The translations under genes were made by a program, and so were the position numbers. DNA of 64,000 bases from CAIUGU01 sp963819685 (GTDB taxonomy: Bacteria > Pseudomonadota > Gammaproteobacteria > Steroidobacterales > Steroidobacteraceae), in contig CAWFXI010000005.1 in NCBI GenBank assembly GCA_963819685.1, positions 395,278 to 459,277 of the forward strand. Reading direction: 5' to 3'. Shown here one piece after another: positions 25,356 to 33,058 of the stretch. The notes below the pieces were generated by a model that had not been told where the DNA came from, ran no database searches, and saw only the letters and a program-made list of their open reading frames with translations. The stretch's first letter is position 1. Each line of letters starts with the position of its first letter.

Positions 25356-25564
25356 GCGACGGCTGGGACTCCTTGTCACCACCGTCGCGTACAAAGCAAA
25401 AAGCGTGGTTTTTGCTTTGTACCGACAAGCGGTAAGGAAACCGCTTGCGGGGTACGTCCTGTACCCATGGTTGATGCGCTGGCTCGGACTCCATGTCACG
25501 ACCAGCGCGCAGCAAACGTGGTTTTCTCAACGCCGGAATCAGGAAGCATTCCGTACGTCTGTAC
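25356..25564. repeat. Two tandem copies (C1, C2) of the multi-hairpin repeat between tRNA-His and tRNA-Lys
   Basis: C1. H1: GCGACGG (25356-25362) / CCGTCGC (25382-25388) with a 19-nt loop. H2: perfect 14-bp stem 25389-25402/25409-25422, loop GCGTGG. H3: CAAGCGGT (25426-25433) / ACCGCTTG (25440-25447), loop AAGGAA. H4: GGGTAC (25450-25455) / GTACCC (25461-25466), loop GTCCT. C2. H1: GCGCTGG (25476-25482) / CCAGCGC (25502-25508), again a 19-nt loop sharing GGACTCC and TGTCAC with C1. H2: short, around CGTGG (25517-25521). H3: GGAAT (25535-25539) / ATTCC (25548-25552). H4: GTAC (25553-25556) / GTAC (25561-25564), loop GTCT. The order and loops match copies A and B, while the stems are different and compensated. 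Confidence 0.8.
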
Positions 25565-25627
25565 CTCAGACTGCGTGGCCGCAGCTCTGACAGGAGTACG
25601 CGTTAGACGGCACGCCGTCGCACACGT

Positions 25628-25703
<76 letters not shown>

Positions 25704-25798
25704 CTTTCTCAATAAATTCAAACGTATAAGCCCCCTTGGGGCTGCCATATCTTCGGCTGGCGCAGTGCGTACCGGTTTGTCTTGGCGTTTGTGCGGCT

Positions 25799-25819
25799 TG
25801 TATATGCTGATACTATACA
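25799..25819 (+). promoter_or_regulatory. Candidate BrnA operator (inverted repeat)
   Basis: TGTATA (25799-25804) and TATACA (25814-25819) form a perfect inverted repeat with a 9-base spacer, ending 3 bases before the brnT ATG. BrnA-type ribbon-helix-helix antitoxins bind palindromes over their own promoter. This site would block transcription and translation initiation of brnTA. Binding is inferred. Confidence 0.5.
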
Positions 25820-25822
25820 TTC

Positions 25823-26134
25823 ATGCTCGAACTGCAGAACACCAGCGGATTTCAATGGGACGCTGGGAATGCGGGCAAGAACCTTAAACATGGTGTATCC
25901 GATTCCGAGGCGGAACAGGTTTTCTTCTGTAAACAGCTGCTAGTCGTAGTGGATGCCAGGCACAGCGAAACCGAACCGCGGTTTCACGCGCTAGGGGAAA
26001 CATTCTCTGCAAGAAAGTTACATGTGACGTTTACGTTGCGGCACGAGAGCACGCTGATTCGCGTTGTTTCGGCCCGCACGATGAATCGCAATGAGAGGGC
26101 CATATATGAAGCGCAAGCTGAAGACCGTACCTGA
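25823..26134 (+). CDS. brnT: BrnT family toxin (ribonuclease)
   Basis: 103 residues. BrnT toxins are RelE-like ribonucleases that inhibit translation and are neutralised by BrnA. The family pattern is visible: FQWDAGNAGKNLKHGVSDSEAEQVF at the N-terminus, then DARHSETEPRFHALGE, TFTLRHESTLIRVVSARTMNRNERAIYE. The ATG at 25823 lies directly after an inverted repeat. The gene overlaps brnA by 29 bases, the usual toxin-first order. It stands at the left edge of the accessory block next to tRNA-Lys. Confidence 0.88.
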   Translation: MLELQNTSGFQWDAGNAGKNLKHGVSDSEAEQVFFCKQLLVVVDARHSETEPRFHALGETFSARKLHVTFTLRHESTLIRVVSARTMNRNERAIYEAQAEDRT

Positions 26135-26375
26135 ATTCAGCTCGGAAGCGGCCGAGCGGGAGTTTTGGGCAAAGCATGACAGCACGAGTTTTGTCGATTG
26201 GTCTGCAGCCAAACGTGTGCGCATGGCCAGGCTGAAGCCATCGACTGAAACCATTTCATTGCGCTTACCGAAACATCTGCTGGACAGCATTCGCCAGATC
26301 GCCAATTCGCAAGACGTGCCTTACCAGTCACTGATCAAGATCTGGTTACAGGAACATGCGGTTGAACGTCGCTGA
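26106..26375 (+). CDS. brnA: BrnA family antitoxin
   Basis: 89 residues from the ATG at 26106 (MKRKLKTVPEFSSEAAER). BrnA has an N-terminal toxin-binding part and a C-terminal ribbon-helix-helix DNA-binding domain; here the pattern EFWAKHDSTSFVDWS and PSTETISLRLPKHLLDSIRQIANSQDVPYQSLIK fits. It forms a complex with BrnT and probably represses the operon through the 25799-25819 inverted repeat. It overlaps the brnT 3' end. The 107-base gap to the convergent lipoprotein gene holds no other gene. Confidence 0.88.
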   Translation: MKRKLKTVPEFSSEAAEREFWAKHDSTSFVDWSAAKRVRMARLKPSTETISLRLPKHLLDSIRQIANSQDVPYQSLIKIWLQEHAVERR

Positions 26376-26482
26376 ATTTGCAGTTCGTGATGAATTATTG
26401 GAGCCAAGTCGTCAGGGGCGCATGCTCATGGGGGATCTGTACCGGTGGGGGGATTCCCCATGACGGTCGGTACGTTCGACGA

Positions 26483-28006
26483 CTACAGCTTGTCGTACTT
26501 CTGGATCGCATCGGCCAGCACGCAGTCCGTATCAGTGACATCGTTGGTGCCGAACACATCCACCTTGTTGCCAGCCACGAGGTCCTGGAAGGCGATTTCC
26601 GTCGTCTCGCTGGTATCGGCCGTCTCCTTGATGAACAGGTAGCGCGTACTGGCATCGGTCTTCACGCACTTGCCGTTCAGGTTCGTGGAATTAACCACCG
26701 TAAACCGATGCGTGGCGGTTGCCATGCCGTTATCGGACTGGATTGTCTGGATCTCGGCGTCCAGCAACGAGACAGCCGGAGTCGAGTTCTGCTGGAGCAC
26801 GATCAACGACGAATTGAGCGGGTCAACGCTCATCGCCGGGTCGGTGAAAACACCGTCTACCTGGCCTGAGGTTCCAGGCTGCAGCGCGCCCGAGGTAAGT
26901 TCCGTGGTGCTGCCGACGGCGAAGATGCGCGTGCCGGACTGCAACCGCACGTCGATCGCATTGGCCACGTTGCCGTCGAGAGGCGTCGAGTCGAACACGA
27001 ACAGGTCGTTGTTGCCCGGCGCGGAGACCACGTTGCCCAGCAAGCGATGGAACGTGCCCCTGTCGCCGAGTTCGATCACGGCTGCACTGAGTCGCAGGTC
27101 ATCCGCGCGGGTATCGGTGTCTGTGCCATCGTAGAGACTGATGAAGCCGATGGCCGTCAGCAGGTCGCCGTTCGCGACCTGGCTCAAGCCCACCGGTTTT
27201 CCGGTCTGGTCGAAGATGCCAGTCCTGCCATCGGTAAAGACGTCCAGGCACTCGGTGCCGGGAGTCGAGCTGCCGCTTCCCGTGGATGGAGCGGGCCTCA
27301 GTGGGCACAGCTGAAGCTGGGTACCGTTGATGCTGCTCGCCGCCCCGAACACGCGCACCAGCTTGTCCTGTGCGGGTGTAATTGCTTCACAGAAGATCAC
27401 GGGGCGGAATTGCCACTTGCCGTTACCCGTCTGGTGGAGGAACAGCGACTTGTCCATGTCCATGTCGAGCTTGATTACCAGCGTCTCGCCGCCAACCACG
27501 TCGAAACTGCCGCGCGGATTCAGGTCGAGCTTGCCGTTACCCGGCAGGTGCGGGTGCTCCCAGCCCGACGCAGGCTCGGGATTGCCGGCGGAATCGCATT
27601 GCACTAGCGCAAGGTCGGAAAGCGTCAATCGCACTTTCGTGTAGGTGCCGACTGGCACCTCCGCCTTGATGGAGAATAAATCGGTGTAATTGCGCAGCTT
27701 GAGCAGGTCGATCGTCGCTGGGCCGGTGAATACGTTGGTTGTGCCAGATGGGCCGATCAAGTCCATGCTTTCAACGCTGGCCAGAATCTGGCAGAAAGCA
27801 TTCGTCGGCCCGTCTGTGAGCAGAATGGCGACCTTGCCGGTCGTAAGAGCTGCTGCGGTCGGCGCCGCGCTGGAACTTGAAGCGCCAGGAGTGTCGGAGG
27901 CGCCTCCCCCGCCGCCACCACAGGCGGCCAGGGTCAGGCATGTGGCCGCAGTAAGCGTGAGAAGACTGGTACGAAGGTCAATAACCCTTCCTGCAATAAT
28001 GAGCAT
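26483..28006 (-). CDS. DUF4382 domain lipoprotein
   Basis: 507 residues, AGGAG before the ATG at 28006. The N-terminus ends in a lipobox LTLAAC followed by GGGGGG, so it is a lipoprotein. Residues about 55-150 (GKVAILLTDGPTNAFCQILASV ... GTYTKVRLTLSDLALV) match DUF4382, a beta-sandwich of unknown function in surface lipoproteins. The remaining ~300 residues contain repeated beta-rich stretches (RVFGAASSING, HRLLGNVVSAPG) and are otherwise unrecognised. It stands alone, convergent with brnA. Function unknown; extracytoplasmic binding or structural role is a guess. Confidence 0.75.
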   Translation of the reverse strand: MLIIAGRVIDLRTSLLTLTAATCLTLAACGGGGGGASDTPGASSSSAAPTAAALTTGKVAILLTDGPTNAFCQILASVESMDLIGPSGTTNVFTGPATIDLLKLRNYTDLFSIKAEVPVGTYTKVRLTLSDLALVQCDSAGNPEPASGWEHPHLPGNGKLDLNPRGSFDVVGGETLVIKLDMDMDKSLFLHQTGNGKWQFRPVIFCEAITPAQDKLVRVFGAASSINGTQLQLCPLRPAPSTGSGSSTPGTECLDVFTDGRTGIFDQTGKPVGLSQVANGDLLTAIGFISLYDGTDTDTRADDLRLSAAVIELGDRGTFHRLLGNVVSAPGNNDLFVFDSTPLDGNVANAIDVRLQSGTRIFAVGSTTELTSGALQPGTSGQVDGVFTDPAMSVDPLNSSLIVLQQNSTPAVSLLDAEIQTIQSDNGMATATHRFTVVNSTNLNGKCVKTDASTRYLFIKETADTSETTEIAFQDLVAGNKVDVFGTNDVTDTDCVLADAIQKYDKL

Positions 28007-28176
28007 GGTTCACTCCTCGTGCCAAGCGCAAACAGTTCTTTGGACCATTGTGCGCTCCTGTGTCGCATTGACCTAAGCGGACTTGACATAGCCAAGAACA
28101 AGGCGGGAAATAAAATGGCGCCGGTGCACGGGTCCGGGGGTTTCTGAACCCTCCCTCGAATTGCCAACTCGGCTGA

Positions 28177-29103
28177 TCAGACAATCTCCAGAACACCGCG
28201 CATGGTCTGAACGCAGCGGCCAGCAATCTTCACCGATCGAACCTGGCCTTTCGATTTCTGGACCTGGACGTTGATTTCGCTGGGCCGGCCCATGTCTACG
28301 CCTTGCTCGATACGGATGTGGAAGTCGTGGTCTGCTCTGCTATCGAGGGAAGCAAGGTAGGCGCCCAGCGCTCCGGAAGCGCTGCCGGTCGCCGGGTCTT
28401 CATGGGTTCCGGACAAGGGTGCGAACATGCGCGCGCGCAATCGCTCGATGCTCCCGTTCTCACGCGCATAAATGAAAACAGAAAATCTGTCGTTGGTGGT
28501 TTGGGTGCGTGCGGCCACCGACCTGAATTCATTGATGTTCGGCACCGCCTTCGACAATGACGCCGGATCGATCTCGACCACAACGAACTCAATCCCTACC
28601 GACACTTCCGTTGGAGCGTGATGCGCAAGAATGATTTCTTGTGGGGTTAGACCAAGGCATTTCGCAATACTCGCGGGCTCGAACGATTGACCAACCGTCA
28701 ATGCACGTGGCGCTTCGATACTCGCGCCGCGGATTTCACCGGCGTCAGAGTCGATTTCCACGGCAACCAATCCCGCCAGCTCCTCGAAGCGCATGTTCTT
28801 TTTGATGGGACTGCCCAGAACATTTCCCTGTCGCGCCAGAACGAAGGCCGTTCCCACATTGGGATGACCCGCAAAGGCCATTTCCTGCGTTCGATTGAAA
28901 ATGCGGACTCGGGCAGTATTGCCAGGCTCTGTCGGCGGCAGGACAAAAGTGGTTTCCGAGAAATTGAACTCGTTCGCGATCCGCTGCATCTGTGAATCGG
29001 ACAGGCCGCGTCCATCCGTAACCACCGCCAGCTGATTGCCGCCGAACCGGGTTTGGGTGAACACATCAACGACAACATAGGGCACTTCAAGCGGATGATT
29101 CAC
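28177..29103 (-). CDS. PhzF family epimerase/isomerase-like protein
   Basis: 308 residues, GTG start at 29103 with AGGAG upstream. The PhzF fold (two diaminopimelate-epimerase-like halves) is indicated by VVDVFTQTRFGGNQLAVV, the catalytic-Glu stretch NEFNFSETTFVLPP, EMAFAGHPNVGTAF and DPATGSASGALGAYLA. PhzF proteins isomerise small molecules; the phenazine gene itself is recognised only with other phz genes, which are absent here, so the substrate is unknown. It lies in the accessory block and is divergent from the beta-propeller gene. Confidence 0.88.
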   Translation of the reverse strand: MNHPLEVPYVVVDVFTQTRFGGNQLAVVTDGRGLSDSQMQRIANEFNFSETTFVLPPTEPGNTARVRIFNRTQEMAFAGHPNVGTAFVLARQGNVLGSPIKKNMRFEELAGLVAVEIDSDAGEIRGASIEAPRALTVGQSFEPASIAKCLGLTPQEIILAHHAPTEVSVGIEFVVVEIDPASLSKAVPNINEFRSVAARTQTTNDRFSVFIYARENGSIERLRARMFAPLSGTHEDPATGSASGALGAYLASLDSRADHDFHIRIEQGVDMGRPSEINVQVQKSKGQVRSVKIAGRCVQTMRGVLEIV

Positions 29104-29283
29104 GGAAACTCCTTTGATTCATTCGGCTTGTGGCACACCATAAACCGGAGAAGGGAATTGCACCACGCTTCCCACGGCCCTATTCCAAGCGAAGATCCAG
29201 TCCCCTGCATCGGGCACTGTTGACAGCCGTGCGCACCCCGGCTCACTCTCGCCCGAATTTCAGTCTGCAGTTGCGAGGACCCC

Positions 29284-30364
29284 ATGACGCGCTACCTCAA
29301 CATTCTGGCCGCGTTTGTTCTGCTTGCGCCCACCGTTGCATTGTCTGCAGCTGCGGCGGCTAGTGAAGGGTGCGCGTCCCGCAGGTGAAGTGCGCTTCAT
29401 CTGTGGTCCGCATCATCCCGAGGATCTGGTGCAGATCCCCGGCACGCAGTGGATCCTTGTCAGCGGTTTGGGCGGTTCGTCACCCGGTTCGAAGCCGGGA
29501 CCGGGCGATCTGTATCTGCTGAATGCGCAGAGCAAACAGTGGCATTCCATCGCGCAGGCTTCGCTCGCCAGGGTCGAGCGCAACAAGCTGTACGGCGACT
29601 GCCCGGCTCCTGACGCTGCGAAATATATTTCGCACGGTCTCGCAATTCGCCCCGGACGTAACGGTCAGCACACTCTGTATGCGGTCAATCACGGCGGTCG
29701 CGAGTCGGTCGAAGTGTTCTCCATCGATGCGCGCGGCACCGAGCCAGTGCTCACATGGACTGGCTGCGTGACGCTGAAAGGCGGCGCATGGTTCAACTCC
29801 GTGGTGCCGCTGCCGGACAACGGTTTCATCGTCACCAGTACCTACAATCCCGATGATCCGCAGGCACGCGTCAAGATGGGCAGTGGTCAATATGCGGGCG
29901 CCATTTTCGAATGGCAGCCTGGGCGCGAATTGACACCATTCGCGAATGCCGCTGCCAGAAGCGACAACGGCGTGGAAATATCACCCGACGGCCGCTGGCT
30001 GTACTTCAACTGGTTCTTCGGTCATGCCGTGATGCGCGTGGCACGTAGCGGCGATGGCGAGCCTGTGTCGACACGCCTGGATTTCCTCCCGGACAATATT
30101 CGTCCCGCGCCCGATGGCAGTCTGCTGGTGACCGGTCAGGTCGCGGACCCCAAGGTGCTGATGGCTGGTTGTGCCAAAGAACCCTGCCTGTACGGCACTC
30201 GCATCGTCAAACTGGATCCGACCACGATGCAAGCGAAGCTCATTGCGAATATCCCGCCCACCCCGATATTCAGCGATGGGACGACGGCACTGCAGATCGG
30301 CGATACGATTTTCGTGGGCAGCCACCAGAGTGATGCAATCGCCTACCTGCAGGCACCCCGTTAA
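29284..30364 (+). CDS. Secreted SMP-30/strictosidine-synthase-like beta-propeller (one frameshift)
   Basis: ATG at 29284 opens a signal peptide (MTRYLNILAAFVLLAPTVAL, Ala-rich end), but the frame stops at a TGA about 35 codons in. The body continues in another frame from about 29364 (GARPAGEVRFICGPHHPEDL...) to the stop at 30364, consistent with one extra base near 29361-29367. The body of ~335 residues resembles six-bladed propellers of the gluconolactonase/paraoxonase type (HGLAIRPGRNGQHTLYAVNH, DNGVEISPDGRWLYFNWFF, DNIRPAPDGSLLVTGQ). Periplasmic; substrate unknown. Confidence 0.7.
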
Positions 30365-30500
30365 TAACGGAGATTTGTCCCGGAAGAGGGGCTTGCCGGG
30401 TTGTCTGCGCAGCGCCTTTGCCAACCCAATGGGTTGGGGGCAGTATTGAGATCAAGCGCGACGCGCGCGGGAGCGTTTCAGTCCAGTCCGGGGGGCAATC

Positions 30501-31310
30501 ATGGACATGACTATCATCTCAAGGCGTTATCGTTGTCTGACGTTTTGTCTGGCACTCGCTGTCGCATGCATTTACAGCGGGACCTCGTCAGGGGCAGCAC
30601 CCACTGCGCCGGGAAAGACGGGCGATTATTCGAGTCTGCTCGGAGTCTGGATCGGAGCAGGCCTCGCGAACACTGCCTGGCACAATACCAACTGGACGCT
30701 GACACCCGAGTTCACCGAATGGGGCGCCGCCGAATCCAGACGGATGGGTGACCCGCAGGTCTCCATCGACAGCTACTGTGAGCCGGGTGGACCCGCCACC
30801 CAGATGGCTGGCAATGGGCTATTCCCGATGCAGATTGCCACCTCTCCGGGCGAGTTGATCATCATGTCGGAAGGCGGCCCGGTTCCCCGCCATGTCTTCA
30901 TTGACGGGCGCCCCCATCCTGACTTCGTTGAACTGGGCTGGATGGGACACTCCATCGGTCACTGGGAAGGCGACGTACTGGTCATCGACACGATCGGGCT
31001 GAAGGCCCACAAGAAGCCGCTGAACGGCTTCGCTGCAAATGCGGTCATCCCGTTGCCGACCGATAAGGGTCCCCGCTTGCCGATTACCGAACAGCTCCAC
31101 GTCATCGAGCGTGTCCGGCTCGTGGGGAATGGCGAATTTCTCGAAAACGAGATCACGCTGATCGATCCGAAGGCCTACAAGAAACCCCTGGTTGGCAAGT
31201 TCTATTCGCAGCGGCGTCCGGATCTCACTTTGCTCGACCTGTACTGTGCTGAGACCACGCGACCCCACGATGAGGGCTACGTTCCGAGCAAGGCGACCAA
31301 GACCCCTTGA
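30501..31310 (+). CDS. Secreted protein of unknown function, paralogue of the 35375-36184 gene
   Basis: 269 residues with a signal peptide (about 1-32, CLTFCLALAVACIYSGTSSGA). I know no enzyme for this family. Conserved pieces shared with the paralogue are LGVWIGAG, FTEWGAAESRR, IDGRPHPDF, WMGHSIGHWEGDVLVIDTIG, QLHVIERVRLVGNGEFLENE and YSQRRPDL. The block GHSIGHWEGD followed by DTIG occurs in many uncharacterised secreted proteins of soil proteobacteria. It lies between the propeller gene and the convergent hydrolase. A perfect hairpin CCAACCC/GGGTTGG (30421-30437) lies upstream. Confidence 0.7.
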   Translation: MDMTIISRRYRCLTFCLALAVACIYSGTSSGAAPTAPGKTGDYSSLLGVWIGAGLANTAWHNTNWTLTPEFTEWGAAESRRMGDPQVSIDSYCEPGGPATQMAGNGLFPMQIATSPGELIIMSEGGPVPRHVFIDGRPHPDFVELGWMGHSIGHWEGDVLVIDTIGLKAHKKPLNGFAANAVIPLPTDKGPRLPITEQLHVIERVRLVGNGEFLENEITLIDPKAYKKPLVGKFYSQRRPDLTLLDLYCAETTRPHDEGYVPSKATKTP

Positions 31311-31323
31311 GACGCGATAGGGG

Positions 31324-32370
31324 TTACTTCGCCGGCGTGGTTCCGGTGGTGGTGTCGATGAAAGCAAACACCTTGTCCAGGATCCCGCGGCCCTGCGCCT
31401 CGCTGGCACCGACAAAGACGTGGGGCAGTCCGGGCACGGGCACCAGCTCGGACTTCACCCCCTTTGCGGTCAGAGCGTCGTGGAGAAGCTGGCTCTGCTG
31501 CGGAGGCACGGTGGTGTCGGCGTCGCCGTGCATGATCAGGAACGGCGGGTCGGCTTTATCGAGGAAGGCGATGGGGTTGGACAGTCGCACTGCAGCCGGC
31601 TTGCATTCCAGCAGCGCGCAGCCAAGGTAGCGCGACTCAGCCGACGTGGCGGCGCTGTGTAACGGCGCGGTACTGCCAGCCGGCCGCGAGGCGTCAAGCT
31701 GCAGGAAATCGATCGGCGCGTAGAAGTCCACCACGCCCTGCACGCAGGAGGAGGTTTCAGCCCCGAGCACCGGCGTCCCTTCCAGCTCGGGGACGTTGCA
31801 CGAAACGCCGAGCAGGGCTGCCAGGTGGCCGCCGGCAGAGCCGCCCCAGACCACGAACCGGTTCGGGTCTGCCCCATAGGTCGTCGCATTGGCGCGCAGC
31901 CAGCGTACCGCGGCTTTCACATCATGGATCTGCGACGGGAACTGGGCTTCGCCGGACAATCTGTAGCTGACGCCCGCCACCACATAGCCACGTGCCGCGA
32001 GGCTCGCCAGCACAACGGGCCAGTTCTGGAACGGTGGCGCGGCGATGCCGGGACCGCGCTGGTCGCCCCCGATCCAGGCGCCGCCATGCAGCCAGATCAC
32101 CAGCGCCTTCGGGGCGGTCCTTGCCGGGTTCAGGTAGAGGTCGAGCTTCAGCGGCCGGTACCCGCGCTGAGACGCATAGGTAACGTCGTTCAGTGCCACT
32201 ACTCCACCATCGAAGCGGCGTACCGGATAAGTGGCCGGGTCCGGAGCGGGTGGCGCTGTCGGCGGGCCGGCGGCGCCAGGAGGGGGCTGGGCGATGGCCA
32301 CCGTAGTGAGCAGCGCTACGCAAGTGCCGGCCAGCAGCCGCATCAACACCGCGCGAAAATTCCCGGTCAT
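31324..32370 (-). CDS. Secreted alpha/beta hydrolase (acetyl-esterase / BD-FAE type)
   Basis: 348 residues. A signal peptide (about 1-27, ending AIAQ) and a Pro-rich linker precede the hydrolase domain. The oxyanion motif HGGAW is at 95-99, the nucleophile elbow GGSAGG at 176-181 (Ser178), the acid lies around LIMHGDADTTVPP and the His in GLPHVFVGASEAQ. This is the hormone-sensitive-lipase-like / acetyl-xylan-esterase pattern; the exact substrate is unknown. The stop faces that of the secreted paralogue 13 bases away. Confidence 0.85.
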   Translation of the reverse strand: MTGNFRAVLMRLLAGTCVALLTTVAIAQPPPGAAGPPTAPPAPDPATYPVRRFDGGVVALNDVTYASQRGYRPLKLDLYLNPARTAPKALVIWLHGGAWIGGDQRGPGIAAPPFQNWPVVLASLAARGYVVAGVSYRLSGEAQFPSQIHDVKAAVRWLRANATTYGADPNRFVVWGGSAGGHLAALLGVSCNVPELEGTPVLGAETSSCVQGVVDFYAPIDFLQLDASRPAGSTAPLHSAATSAESRYLGCALLECKPAAVRLSNPIAFLDKADPPFLIMHGDADTTVPPQQSQLLHDALTAKGVKSELVPVPGLPHVFVGASEAQGRGILDKVFAFIDTTTGTTPAK

Positions 32371-32549
32371 TTCGAATCCTCCGGCCGCTTTGTCAGTTCG
32401 ATCGCCAGCTTAGGCGAAGTTCGGGGGCGTTGAGAAGCGGTCTTTCTCGCGGGGCCGACGCAATCATTCGTCACTCACGCAATACCCTCGAAACCCCGAC
32501 CCGGCGATGTCAGACTTGCTGCCGCTGCCACCTACATTCCGGGGGATTC

Positions 32550-33014
32550 ATGGACAAAATGATCACAGATCTCGTCACGAACTTTGACGCCGGTACGCTG
32601 AGCCGGCGGCAGCTGATCCATGGCCTTGCCATGCTGGCAGCAGTTGGTGCGGCGGCTCCCGCAATGGCGCAACAAACGCCGTTCAAGGCGACGCGCATCG
32701 ACCACATCAGCATCCAGACGAGCAATCTGCAGCGTTCGATCGAGTTCTATCAGAAGATCTTCGGGCTCAGGATTCTCGATGAGGACAAGGAGAACGAAAT
32801 CACGCGAATGGGCGTCACGACGATCATCGTTTCGCTGCATCACAAGCAACCGTTCGCCAAGGTCGATCACTTCGCGATAGCGATCGACGGATTCAACCCG
32901 GAAGAAGCGACCAGAACGCTGGCGGCACACGGGTACACAGCGGAGACGAATCTCGACTATGGCTTCCACGTGCGCGATCCCGAAGGCGTGCCAGTGCAGA
33001 TCGTATCAACCTGA
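32550..33014 (+). CDS. Tat-exported VOC (glyoxalase-fold) protein
   Basis: 154 residues from the ATG at 32550, GGGGGA upstream. The N-terminus has a twin-arginine signal (SRRQLIHGLAMLAAVGAAAP, ending AMAQ), so folded export to the periplasm is likely. The mature part is one VOC domain: RIDHISIQTSNLQRSIEFY, a HFAIAIDGF centre and the DPEGVPVQIV end typical of metal-binding VOC dioxygenase/isomerase proteins. The His and Glu positions suggest a metal site. It is convergent with the PQQ dehydrogenase gene; substrate not known. Confidence 0.82.
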   Translation: MDKMITDLVTNFDAGTLSRRQLIHGLAMLAAVGAAAPAMAQQTPFKATRIDHISIQTSNLQRSIEFYQKIFGLRILDEDKENEITRMGVTTIIVSLHHKQPFAKVDHFAIAIDGFNPEEATRTLAAHGYTAETNLDYGFHVRDPEGVPVQIVST

Positions 33015-33058
33015 CGGGCACGCATGGCACCGTTCTTCGCTGATCCACCGATCGTATC

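Noticed and set aside
28177..29103. Phenazine biosynthesis locus from the PhzF-like gene
   Set aside because: No other phz genes are present; PhzF-like isomerases are common outside phenazine pathways.
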